Shown piece by piece: positions 1 to 7,682 of a DNA stretch of 37,148 nucleotides; within the stretch, counting starts at the first letter, position 1; each line of letters starts with the position of its first letter. The stretch lies in contig DWVZ01000012.1 in NCBI GenBank assembly GCA_019119975.1, positions 1 through 37,148 of the forward strand. The letters are read 5' to 3'. The notes beneath the pieces were generated by a model, which saw only the letters and a program-made list of their open reading frames with translations, did not search any database and was not told the origin of the DNA. The stretch is from Candidatus Blautia merdavium (GTDB lineage Bacteria > Bacillota > Clostridia > Lachnospirales > Lachnospiraceae). The position numbers and the translations under genes are program-made.

Positions 1-1
1 T

Positions 2-526
2 ATGGAAGAGCTGCTGGCAAAAAGCCTTCCTCTTCGCGAAGACGATTTCTCTTTGCTGCTGAAATACAGGCTTATGCTTTTAGACAGGGATTCTCTTTGC
101 CGTTTCGCTGATCTGTCTGCGGACCTTGCCAACAGGATCTGCAAAAAGCGCAGCCAGTTTCAGAGCTTTTCCCAGTTTATCTCCCTGCTGAAGACCAAGG
201 AGCTGACCTACACCAGGATCAGCCGCTGCCTGCTGCATATCCTGTTATCTATAGAAGAGGATCTGCCTTTTCAGGATCCCTCCTATGTACGGCTCCTGGG
301 CTTTCGCAAGAAATCAGCGCCGCTGCTTCGCCGGATCCAGGAACGCAGCCGGATACCGCTCATCACCAAGGCTGCGGACTATCCCCGCCTGCTTTCCGAA
401 AAAGCCCGTGCTGCTTTTGAAAAAGACCTGTTTGCCGCAGACTTGTATGAAACTGTGCTGAAAGCTAAAATCCAGCAGCCTTTTACCAGCGATGTGAAAA
501 AGCCACCTGTGATCCTGGAACTGTAA
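2..526 (+). CDS. tmcAL: tRNA(Met) cytidine acetate ligase TmcAL, C-terminal part (5' end outside window)
   Basis: This is the last 174 residues of a protein resembling TmcAL (formerly DUF795 / nucleotidyltransferase family), which activates acetate with ATP to make N4-acetylcytidine at the wobble position of elongator tRNA-Met. The visible part is the helical, tRNA-binding C-terminal half: the region around LLKYRLMLLDRDSL, the run SFSQFISLLKTKELTYTRISR, and the stretch LLGFRKKSAPLLRRIQ typical of the family. The nucleotidyltransferase core would lie upstream of position 1. Full-length members are about 400 residues, so the ATG at position 2 is almost certainly internal. It converges on the small minus-strand membrane protein; only 35 bases separate the two stops and I see no clear terminator there. 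Confidence 0.8.
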   Translation: MEELLAKSLPLREDDFSLLLKYRLMLLDRDSLCRFADLSADLANRICKKRSQFQSFSQFISLLKTKELTYTRISRCLLHILLSIEEDLPFQDPSYVRLLGFRKKSAPLLRRIQERSRIPLITKAADYPRLLSEKARAAFEKDLFAADLYETVLKAKIQQPFTSDVKKPPVILEL

Positions 527-561
527 AAGTTCTTATGCTGCTTAAACAATTCCGCTATCTT

Positions 562-891
562 TTATCGTTTCCTGTATCTTAAATTGTTCCTGACCCGAAG
601 ACCGCAGCCTAAGAACAGCGCCGCCAGGAAAACTGCCAGAACCGCCGATACTGCCCAGATACTGGGAATCAGGAGCAGCATTTGACCTGCAAGCAGCAGT
701 GTTGCCCAGCACAAGCAGATTTTTCCCTCTGTTTTGCGCCAGAGTACGGCGTCCTCCTCGGTCAAAACTTGGCGAAAGCGTACCGGTGTGCGCTTCTGCA
801 CCAGAAGCCGGAAAGCTTTTGCATAATAATACAGACTGAAAAAACCGGCGCCCTTTAAGACCACTGCTGCCATTATCAAAAATGGAGTCAT
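562..891 (-). CDS. Small membrane protein of unknown function
   Basis: A 109-residue protein with about three hydrophobic segments: one at the N-terminus (starting MTPFLIMAAVVLKG), and two close together in the C-terminal half (around LCWATLLLAGQMLLLIPSIW and VLAVFLAALFLGC), followed by a basic tail. The layout resembles short DUF3784-like membrane proteins, but I do not recognise the family. I start it at 891 and not at the ATG at 906: the codons after the earlier ATG form AGGAGG, an ideal ribosome site six bases before the 891 ATG, whereas the 906 ATG has no ribosome site and sits in the T-tract of the upstream terminator. No separate promoter is obvious, so it may be expressed by read-through from the upstream operon. 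Confidence 0.6.
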   Translation of the reverse strand: MTPFLIMAAVVLKGAGFFSLYYYAKAFRLLVQKRTPVRFRQVLTEEDAVLWRKTEGKICLCWATLLLAGQMLLLIPSIWAVSAVLAVFLAALFLGCGLRVRNNLRYRKR

Positions 892-908
892 CTTTCTCCT
901 CCTCATAC

Positions 909-956
909 AAAAACTGCCCTGTACGCCACATAAAAAGCAGACACAGGGCAGTTTTT
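909..956 (-). terminator. Intrinsic terminator after the UPF0210 gene
   Basis: A perfect 14-base-pair inverted repeat (AAAAACTGCCCTGT, 20-base loop, ACAGGGCAGTTTTT). On the minus strand the stem runs straight into a T-tract, so it closes the punA-polA-coaE operon. The A/T-flanked symmetry could also stop plus-strand transcription. Confidence 0.85.
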
Positions 957-973
957 CTTTATTTATAATAGTT

Positions 974-2338
974 TTAGTTCTTAAAGCTGTGGATTGGTGC
1001 CGGGATTCTTCCGCCCCGATTTACAAAATTCTCACAGGAGTAAGGATTCACCGGCATAATCGGCGCATAGCCCAAAAGTCCGCCGAATTCCACGGTTTCT
1101 CCCACGCCTTTCCCAATGACAGGGATCAGACGTACCGCCGTGGTCTTCTGGTTTACCATGCCGATGGCACATTCATCTGCGATGATACCCGCGATGGTAG
1201 AAGCCTTAGTATCTCCCGGAACCGCGATCATATCCAGCCCCACGGAGCAGACGCAGGTCATTGCCTCCAGCTTCTCAATGGTCAGGGCACCTGCGTTTAC
1301 CGCATCGATCATGCCCTGGTCTTCACTGACCGGAATAAATGCGCCGCTTAATCCGCCTACATAAGAGGACGCCATCACGCCGCCCTTTTTCACCTGGTCA
1401 TTTAACAGGGCAAGGGCTGCGGTGGTACCCGGAGCTCCGGCATATTCCACACCGATCTCACATAAAATATCTGCCACACTGTCCCCGATGGCTGGGGTAG
1501 GCGCAAGGGAAAGGTCCACGATCCCGAAGGGAATCCCCAGACGCTTGGAAGCCTCCTGGGCTACCAGCTGTCCCACACGGGTTACTTTAAAGGCAGTTTT
1601 CTTAATGGTCTCGCAGAGCACCTCGAAATTCTTGCCTCTTACCTTTTCCAGCGCAGTCTTTACCACTCCGGGACCGGAAACGCCTACATTGATAATAGCG
1701 TCTGCCTCTGTCACCCCGTGGAAAGCTCCTGCCATGAAAGGATTGTCGTCCGGCGCATTGCAGAATACCACCAGCTTGGCGCAGCCCAGGGAATCTTGAT
1801 CTGCCGTTGCCTTCGCTGTCTCCAGGACAATATCTCCCATCAGCCGGACCGCATCCATGTTGATCCCGGTCCTGGTGGAGCCCAGATTCACAGAGCTGCA
1901 CACCCGCTCGGTCTGTGCCAGCGCCTCCGGGATGGAGCGGATCAGCAGTTCATCTGCCTTTGTCATCCCTTTGGAAACAGTTGCCGAATAGCCGCCGATG
2001 AAATTGACGCCCACTTCTTTGGCTGCACGGTCCATGGTCTTAGCAAGGGTCACAAAGTCCTCTGCGCTTTTGCAGGCAGCGCCGCCCACCAGGGCGATGG
2101 GTGTCACGGAAATTCTTTTATTCACTACAGGGATGCCGAAATCCTTGGAAATCTCATCTCCTGTCTCTACCAGATGGCTGGCAAGACGGGTGATCTTCTC
2201 ATAAACCTTCCGGTTCACCTGCTGCAGGTCCCCATCGATGCAGTCTAAAAGGCTGATTCCCAGAGTAATGGTACGTACATCCAGATTCTCCTGCTCGATC
2301 ATCTTATTGGTCTCGTTGACTTCATACATGTTAATCAT
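974..2338 (-). CDS. UPF0210 / DUF711 (PFL-family) protein
   Basis: A 454-residue protein of the UPF0210 family, called 'PFL family protein' because its fold is related to pyruvate formate-lyase; the biochemical role is not established. The full family length is present, with the characteristic N-terminus ([20 protein letters not shown]), glycine-rich central stretches ([22 protein letters not shown]), and the C-terminal block ending [16 protein letters not shown]. No signal peptide or membrane segment is seen, so it is cytosolic. It lies 32 bases downstream of an ACT-domain gene, and this ACT-UPF0210 pair is widely conserved in Firmicutes and archaea, suggesting that the ACT protein senses a small molecule for it (inference). 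The start at 2338 follows an AGGA-type site; an ATG three codons later is an alternative. Confidence 0.9.
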   Translation of the reverse strand: MINMYEVNETNKMIEQENLDVRTITLGISLLDCIDGDLQQVNRKVYEKITRLASHLVETGDEISKDFGIPVVNKRISVTPIALVGGAACKSAEDFVTLAKTMDRAAKEVGVNFIGGYSATVSKGMTKADELLIRSIPEALAQTERVCSSVNLGSTRTGINMDAVRLMGDIVLETAKATADQDSLGCAKLVVFCNAPDDNPFMAGAFHGVTEADAIINVGVSGPGVVKTALEKVRGKNFEVLCETIKKTAFKVTRVGQLVAQEASKRLGIPFGIVDLSLAPTPAIGDSVADILCEIGVEYAGAPGTTAALALLNDQVKKGGVMASSYVGGLSGAFIPVSEDQGMIDAVNAGALTIEKLEAMTCVCSVGLDMIAVPGDTKASTIAGIIADECAIGMVNQKTTAVRLIPVIGKGVGETVEFGGLLGYAPIMPVNPYSCENFVNRGGRIPAPIHSFKN

Positions 2339-2370
2339 GGTAAGTATTCCTGTCCTTTCTCCGGTTTTCC

Positions 2371-2643
2371 TTAAATGCGGTGCATCTTTGTAAAAATATC
2401 TTCATGCTGTACATGGATCACCACGCCGATCTCTTTTCCCAGCTCTTCCAGCTCCTTAGCCAGTTCACTGAGCTTTTTGGCTGCCATGCTGGTGTCTGTG
2501 ATCATCATCATATTAAAATAACCTTCAATAATGGTCTGGGAAATATTCAGGATATTTACGTTGTTCTCCGCAAGATATGTACATACTTTTGCGATAATTC
2601 CTACAGTGTCTTCTCCTACTACAGTAATGATTGTCTTCTTCAT
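2371..2643 (-). CDS. ACT domain-containing protein (UPF0237)
   Basis: A 90-residue stand-alone ACT domain. The ACT signature is at the N-terminus ([29 protein letters not shown]), with the usual beta-alpha-beta-beta-alpha-beta pattern and the second strand [11 protein letters not shown] domains bind amino acids or similar small ligands at dimer interfaces; in this family (UPF0237) the ligand is not known. The gene starts after AAGGAG with good spacing. It lies between the MBL-fold hydrolase gene (18-base gap) and the UPF0210 gene (32-base gap), so the two conserved proteins are probably co-expressed partners. Confidence 0.9.
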   Translation of the reverse strand: MKKTIITVVGEDTVGIIAKVCTYLAENNVNILNISQTIIEGYFNMMMITDTSMAAKKLSELAKELEELGKEIGVVIHVQHEDIFTKMHRI

Positions 2644-2661
2644 GTTCTCTGCTCCTTCTTC

Positions 2662-3459
2662 TTATACTGTGATCAGTTCTGATACCCGGTCCCTGTGCGC
2701 CACAGCGATCTTAAAATCAGAGGATCTCCAGGGATTTTCTCCCATGGTGACCTCGGAACACACGGTTTCATACGCCAGTGCCTCATAATTATTTTCTTTG
2801 CTGAGATGTCCCAGAAAAACCGCCTTTAAACGGTCATGGAGCAGGCGGCACAAAAGCCTGCCTGCCGTCTCATTGGACAGATGCCCCTTCTCTCCCAGAA
2901 TACGCTGCTTCAGATAATAGGGATAGCTTCCCACCTGCAGCATGTTCACATCATGATTTGCCTCCAGCAGGAGCACATCCAGTCCGGAGAGATGCTCCAC
3001 GATATAATCGTTATAATATCCCAGGTCTGTAGCGATCCCCATGGATTTCTCTCCCTGGTTCACCCGGTAGCCTACCGGCTCTGCCGCATCATGGGAAATG
3101 GCAAAGGGCTGCACCTGCAGATCCCCCACCTGAAAACTCCGGTCTGCCTCGATCACATGGAACAGTCCCTCCGGCATCTTTCCCAGGGTGTTCATTGCCT
3201 CCACAGCTTCCATAGTCCCTCTGGTGCAGTAGATGGGGATCTTATATTTTCTGGAGATCACTCCCAGTCCTTTGATGTGGTCGGAGTGCTCGTGGGTCAG
3301 CAGAATCCCGTCGCAGTCCCCGGTGGTCCGGTCAATGCTTCTTAATCCTTCCTCGATCTTTTTTCCGCTGATGCCCACATCCACCAGAAGACTGGTGGTG
3401 TCGCTCCCCACATAGATACAGTTTCCGCTGCTCCCGCTGGCTATACTACATAGATTCAT
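2662..3459 (-). CDS. MBL-fold metallo-hydrolase, WalJ/YycJ-like
   Basis: A 265-residue cytosolic metallo-beta-lactamase-fold protein. The metal-binding motif THEHSDHIKG is near residue 55; further candidate metal ligands are the His in AISHDAAEP, the Asp in IATDLG and the His in FLGHLSKENN. The N-terminal SIASGSSGNCIYV and the LLEANHD segment are characteristic of the YycJ/WalJ group, whose members are predicted 5' exonucleases linked to DNA repair and cell-wall stress. Its start overlaps the last 14 bases of coaE, so it is translationally coupled to it. The ribosome site is weak (GAGAA-like), consistent with coupling. The exact substrate cannot be read from sequence. Confidence 0.88.
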   Translation of the reverse strand: MNLCSIASGSSGNCIYVGSDTTSLLVDVGISGKKIEEGLRSIDRTTGDCDGILLTHEHSDHIKGLGVISRKYKIPIYCTRGTMEAVEAMNTLGKMPEGLFHVIEADRSFQVGDLQVQPFAISHDAAEPVGYRVNQGEKSMGIATDLGYYNDYIVEHLSGLDVLLLEANHDVNMLQVGSYPYYLKQRILGEKGHLSNETAGRLLCRLLHDRLKAVFLGHLSKENNYEALAYETVCSEVTMGENPWRSSDFKIAVAHRDRVSELITV

Positions 3460-4048
3460 AATAAGTTCTCATCTTTCTCTCGATCTGAAGATAGGTGTGC
3501 GCCACATCTTCGTCATTATATAACTGGAAGTCACAGCGCGCCTCAAACTCATCGTCGGAGAGCTGATTTGCCATCAGTTTCCTGATCTTTTCATCGGAAT
3601 ATCCCCTTGCGTGGCGCAGGCGCTCGATCCTGACTTCTTTTTCGCAATAAATATACCACACTTCATCACAAATTTCATCATATTTTTCTTCCAGAAGGAT
3701 GGCTGCTTCAATAAAGAAAAATTCTGTTTCTTCTTTTCTGGAGACTTCAATCTCCTTTTTAATATATTTTTTCACCTCAGGGTGGATGATGTCGTCTAAC
3801 TTTTTCAGTAATTCCGGGTTTTCAAATACGATATCCCCGATCATGGTGCGGTTAATGGAAGTATCCTCATTGACTACCCATTCTCCAAAGAGGCTGATGA
3901 CTGGTTCATAGCAGGCTCTCCCCGGCATCATCAGCATATGACCGACTTCATCTGCTCTTACCACTCTGGCGTCAAAGTGTTTCTGTATATAATTGAGCAC
4001 TTCGCTTTTTCCTGATCCTACGCCTCCGGTCACTCCTATAATCCTCAT
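3446..4048 (-). CDS. coaE: Dephospho-CoA kinase
   Basis: A 200-residue P-loop kinase that catalyses the last step of coenzyme A synthesis, phosphorylating the 3'-OH of dephospho-CoA. The Walker A motif GGVGSGKS lies at residues 8-15; the DEVGH stretch near residue 33 and the LLEEKYDEICDEVWYI lid region with following RLRHARGYSDEKIRKLMANQLSDDE are family signatures. The length is normal. It begins after AAGGAGG and lies 29 bases downstream of polA. The polA-coaE order is common in Firmicutes (there often with mutM between); no mutM is present here. Confidence 0.95.
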   Translation of the reverse strand: MRIIGVTGGVGSGKSEVLNYIQKHFDARVVRADEVGHMLMMPGRACYEPVISLFGEWVVNEDTSINRTMIGDIVFENPELLKKLDDIIHPEVKKYIKKEIEVSRKEETEFFFIEAAILLEEKYDEICDEVWYIYCEKEVRIERLRHARGYSDEKIRKLMANQLSDDEFEARCDFQLYNDEDVAHTYLQIERKMRTYYESM

Positions 4049-4077
4049 ATTCTCTCCTCCTTTGTACTGCGCGCTTC

Positions 4078-6726
4078 CTATTTTGCCTCATACCAGCTTT
4101 TCCCTGTATGCATATCGATCTCCAGAGGCACGGACAAGTCGGCTGCGCCTTTCATTTCCTGCTCTAAAATGGCAGAAACCTGCTGGATTTCCTCCACAGC
4201 AGTCTCGATCAAAAGTTCATCATGGACCTGAAGGATGAGCCTGGATCTCAAGTTTTCCTCCTTCAGTCTCTGATTCACCCGGACCATGGCGATCTTGATG
4301 ATATCTGCGGCAGTTCCCTGGATGGGGGAGTTCATCGCCACCCGCTCCCCGAAGGAACGCTGCATGAAATTGCTGGATTTTAGCTCCGGCACAGGACGGC
4401 GCCGTCCAAACATGGTGGACACGTACCCCTGCTCCTTTGCCTGAGCCACCAGCGAATCTAAAAATCCCTTGATCTTGGGATAAGTCTCAAAATAATTTTC
4501 AATATACTGGGCAGCCTCCTTTCTGGTAATGCTCAGATCCTGGCTGAGCCCGAAAGAGCTGATGCCGTACACAATGCCGAAATTCACTGCCTTAGCATTT
4601 CTCCTCTGCAGGGGAGTCACCTCTTCAAAAGGAATGTGAAAGACCTGAGAAGCTGTGATCCTGTGGATGTCCTGGGCTTCCTTATATGCCTGGATCAGCT
4701 TTTCATCCCCGGACATATGCGCCAGCACCCGAAGCTCAATCTGGGAATAATCCGCGTCCAGGAATACAAAGCCCTCTTTCGGGATAAAGACTTTTCTCAA
4801 AAGTCTTCCCAGCTCCGTGCGCACAGGAATGTTCTGCAGATTCGGTTCTGTACTGCTGATCCGCCCGGTGGCAGTGATGGTCTGATTGAAGGTGGAATGG
4901 ATCCTGCCGCCTTCATCGATGAAATTGGCAAGCCCGTCCGCGTACGTGGATTTCAGCTTGGTAAGCTGACGGTATTCCAGGATGTCCGCCACGATCTTAT
5001 GCTCCGGAGCCAGCTTATCCAGCACATCTGCAGCAGTAGAATATCCGGTCTTGGTCTTCTTTCCTCCGGGCATCTGCATTTTTTCAAACAGGATCACACC
5101 CAGCTGTTTGGGCGAATTAATGTTGAACTCCTCTCCTGCCTGCTGCCAGATCTCCTTTTCCAGCTCCAGGATCCGCACCTGGAGCTTTTCTCCATATTCC
5201 TTCAGCTCTGCCCCGTTGACCAGGATCCCTTCCTTTTCCATATCCGAAAGGGTAAAGAGCAGAGGCATCTCCACCTGGGCAAACAGCCGGTCCATACCGG
5301 TCTCTTTCAGAGCGTTCAACAGGGGGATCCTGGCTTTCAGCGCTGTATATGCCATATAGCAGATGCTCTTTTGGATCTCCTCTTCCTTTCCCTCCTGGAT
5401 GGCTTTTCCATAGGTGAGTTTTCCCAGCAGGTCTTCCTTGGCAGGAAGCATCTCATCCAGGTATTCCTTGGCAATATCGTCATAGGTATATTCTGATTTC
5501 AGAGGATTCAGAAGGTAAGCAGCGATCCCGGCGTCAAACATCTGGGTGTGCTCCTTCAGCTCCATGTTTCTCAGCATTGCCTTCACATTCAGGGAACAGA
5601 TTTTTTTGCCTTTCCTGCACAGTTCCTGGGCTTTTCCCACCAGATAGTCCCTGCTTAGAAAGCCCTGGGGCAAAAAGCAGCAGACTTTTATCCGGGCTTC
5701 TTCTTCCCAGGAGATTCCCATGCCGATGAAACAGTCTGTTTCTTCCAGCAGCTCCAGCCCCACCAGCTCCTTTTCCTTAGCCCGGGCAAAAATCTCCTCT
5801 GCCTCTGCCAGGTCAGTCACCGTCTGGAAAGCTTCCTCTGCCTGAACGGTATTTTCGCTGCTTTCAAAGCGGGACAGGAAATTTTTAAACTCCAGTTCCT
5901 TAAAAAATTCGTAGGCTTCCTGGGTATAAAAATCATGGATCCTGGCTTTCTCCCAGTCATAGGCAATGGGACTGTCAATATTGATGGTAGCAAGCTCTTT
6001 GCTCATCACTGCCAGATCATAGTGCTCCAGGAAAGCGTTTTTCGCCTTATTGGGCTTGATCTCCTGTACATGGGCATAGGCGTTGGCTGCCGTACCGTAC
6101 TGAAGCAGGAGCTTGGTGGCAGTCTTTTCTCCCACCCCGGGAAGCCCCGGGATATTGTCCGCAGAGTCTCCCATCAGCGCCTTCAGCTCAATGATCTGGG
6201 CAGGGCTTAACTGATATTTTTCCTCCACATCCTTTGCGTAATAGTCCTCAATGGTGGTCTTTCCCCCTTTGGTCTTGGGGATGCGGATGCAGATGTGTTC
6301 GGTTGCCAGCTGGAGAAGGTCCCGGTCCCCGGAAAGGACCGTCACCTCCATGCCTTTTGCCTCGCTTTTCTTTGCCACGGTACCCAGCAGGTCATCTGCC
6401 TCATAGCCTTCTTTGCTGATGATCTCGATGCCCATGGCAGCCAGCAGATCCTTCATCACCGGAACCTGCTCTCTTAACTCCTGGGGCATGGGTTTTCTGG
6501 TGCCCTTATATTCCTTGTACATTTCATGGCGGAAGGTAGGTGCGTGGACATCAAACGCCACGGTGAGATAATCCGGCTTTTCCTCCTCCACCATTTTAAA
6601 TAAAATATTTAAAAATCCGTAAATCGCATTTGTATGAAGCCCTTCTGCATTGGTTAAATCCGGCAGTCCGTAGAATGCCCTGTTCAAGATACTGTGCCCG
6701 TCGATCAGCAGAATTTTTTCCTTCAT
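4078..6726 (-). CDS. polA: DNA polymerase I
   Basis: An 882-residue family A polymerase for Okazaki-fragment maturation and repair synthesis. The N-terminal 5' nuclease has LLIDGHSILNRAFYG, GYEADDLLGT, SGDRDLLQ and the helix-hairpin-helix LPGVGEKTATKLL. The polymerase motifs are intact: A (DADYSQIELR), B (RRNAKAVNFGIVYG) and C (LQVHDELLIE). The middle 3'-5' exonuclease domain is degenerate: the metal-binding D-x-E of proofreading enzymes is replaced by a GLELLEETD stretch, as in Bacillus enzymes, so proofreading is probably absent. The start follows GGGAG; the punA stop is only two bases upstream, implying a shared transcript. Confidence 0.97.
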   Translation of the reverse strand: MKEKILLIDGHSILNRAFYGLPDLTNAEGLHTNAIYGFLNILFKMVEEEKPDYLTVAFDVHAPTFRHEMYKEYKGTRKPMPQELREQVPVMKDLLAAMGIEIISKEGYEADDLLGTVAKKSEAKGMEVTVLSGDRDLLQLATEHICIRIPKTKGGKTTIEDYYAKDVEEKYQLSPAQIIELKALMGDSADNIPGLPGVGEKTATKLLLQYGTAANAYAHVQEIKPNKAKNAFLEHYDLAVMSKELATINIDSPIAYDWEKARIHDFYTQEAYEFFKELEFKNFLSRFESSENTVQAEEAFQTVTDLAEAEEIFARAKEKELVGLELLEETDCFIGMGISWEEEARIKVCCFLPQGFLSRDYLVGKAQELCRKGKKICSLNVKAMLRNMELKEHTQMFDAGIAAYLLNPLKSEYTYDDIAKEYLDEMLPAKEDLLGKLTYGKAIQEGKEEEIQKSICYMAYTALKARIPLLNALKETGMDRLFAQVEMPLLFTLSDMEKEGILVNGAELKEYGEKLQVRILELEKEIWQQAGEEFNINSPKQLGVILFEKMQMPGGKKTKTGYSTAADVLDKLAPEHKIVADILEYRQLTKLKSTYADGLANFIDEGGRIHSTFNQTITATGRISSTEPNLQNIPVRTELGRLLRKVFIPKEGFVFLDADYSQIELRVLAHMSGDEKLIQAYKEAQDIHRITASQVFHIPFEEVTPLQRRNAKAVNFGIVYGISSFGLSQDLSITRKEAAQYIENYFETYPKIKGFLDSLVAQAKEQGYVSTMFGRRRPVPELKSSNFMQRSFGERVAMNSPIQGTAADIIKIAMVRVNQRLKEENLRSRLILQVHDELLIETAVEEIQQVSAILEQEMKGAADLSVPLEIDMHTGKSWYEAK

Positions 6727-6728
6727 TC

Positions 6729-7577
6729 TTACTCTCCCTTGTCTGTCTTATTTTTCCCCATCTCCTGGATGGCTTCCGTGAGCAGCCGCTTAAAATCCGG
6801 CGCCTTTTTATCTGCAATTTCCTGGACCTCCTGGTGGCTTAAAGACTGTTCACTCATGCCGCAGCCCAGGTTGGTGATGCAGGAAATGCCGCAGATCTTC
6901 ATGCCGCAGTGATTTGCAGCCACTGCCTCGCAGGCAGTGCTCATTCCCACAGCGTCCGCCCCCAGGATCCTGCACATGCGTACCTCCGCAGGCGATTCAA
7001 AATTCGGTCCTGTCAGCTGCAGATAGACGCCTTCCTGCAGACGGATCCCAAGGCTTTTGGCTGTCCGGCGCAGGATTTCCTGTAAATCTTTATCATAAAT
7101 CTGGCTCATATCCGGAAAACGTTCTCCTAACTCCTCCAGATTCTCTCCGATCAGGGGAGATGGAACAAAATCAGAGATCTGGTCTGTGATCATCATAAAA
7201 TCCCCTGCCTCAAAATCAAAATTGATGCCGCCTGCCGCATTGGTAAGGAAGAGGATCTGTGCTCCCAAAAGCTTCATCAGACGTACCGGCAGGACCACAT
7301 CTGTGATGGAATAGCCTTCATAATAGTGCACTCTTCCCTGCATGATCACCACCGGAACCTGTCCCACATATCCGAAAACAAATCTTCCTTTATGTCCCGG
7401 AACCGTAGACACCGGAAAGCCCTGGATCTCCTCATAAGAAACCGTCTGGCTGATCTGGATATCCTCTGCAAAATCCCCCAGTCCCGATCCCAGGATCAAG
7501 GCTACCTGGGGGACAAAATCCGTTTTCTTTCGTATACTTTCGTAACAGCTCTGAAGCTTTTCATAAACAGCACTCAT
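6729..7577 (-). CDS. punA: Purine-nucleoside phosphorylase (trimeric type)
   Basis: A 282-residue enzyme that phosphorolyses inosine and guanosine for purine salvage. Family motifs are visible in order: LILGSGLGDF (phosphate loop), VPGHKGRF, QGRVHYYEGYS, FLTNAAGGIN, the purine-site segment GPNFESPAEVR, and GADAVGMSTACEAVAA near the C-terminus, placing it in the low-molecular-mass PNP / MTAP family. I start it at 7577, preceded by GGAAAGGAAG. A longer reading to 7673 would run through both the promoter and the galT terminator hairpin and its extra 32 residues look non-coding. It is the first gene of the run punA-polA-coaE-MBL-ACT-UPF0210. Confidence 0.95.
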   Translation of the reverse strand: MSAVYEKLQSCYESIRKKTDFVPQVALILGSGLGDFAEDIQISQTVSYEEIQGFPVSTVPGHKGRFVFGYVGQVPVVIMQGRVHYYEGYSITDVVLPVRLMKLLGAQILFLTNAAGGINFDFEAGDFMMITDQISDFVPSPLIGENLEELGERFPDMSQIYDKDLQEILRRTAKSLGIRLQEGVYLQLTGPNFESPAEVRMCRILGADAVGMSTACEAVAANHCGMKICGISCITNLGCGMSEQSLSHQEVQEIADKKAPDFKRLLTEAIQEMGKNKTDKGE

Positions 7578-7614
7578 ACTTTTCTTCCTTTCCTTGTCTG
7601 TACTTCGTGCACTC

Positions 7615-7623
7615 ATTATAGCA
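7615..7623 (-). promoter_or_regulatory. Extended -10 promoter for punA-polA operon
   Basis: On the minus strand the sequence TGCTATAAT is a perfect extended -10 element (TGnTATAAT), about 38 bases before the punA start. No good -35 box lies upstream, where the galT terminator T-tract sits; extended -10 promoters can work without one. Confidence 0.65.
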
Positions 7624-7632
7624 CACCCCACA

Positions 7633-7668
7633 GAAAAAAGACAGGCATTCTTCCTGCCTGTCTCTTTT
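7633..7668 (-). terminator. Intrinsic terminator after galT
   Basis: A 9-base-pair perfect stem (AGACAGGCA / TGCCTGTCT, 7-base loop) followed on the minus strand by TTTTTTCTG. It begins 15 bases past the galT stop and ends just before the punA promoter. Confidence 0.85.
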
Positions 7669-7682
7669 GCCAATTTCTTCTT

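Noticed and set aside
542-931. 129-residue minus-strand frame overlapping the small membrane protein
   Set aside because: It runs through the terminator hairpin, lacks a ribosome site and reads as arginine/serine-rich low-information sequence.
4636-5496. 286-residue plus-strand open frame inside polA
   Set aside because: Antisense shadow of polA with leucine/glutamine-rich composition and no recognisable motif.
7578-7673. N-terminal extension of punA by 32 residues
   Set aside because: It contains the galT terminator and the punA promoter; a strong ribosome site precedes the start at 7577.
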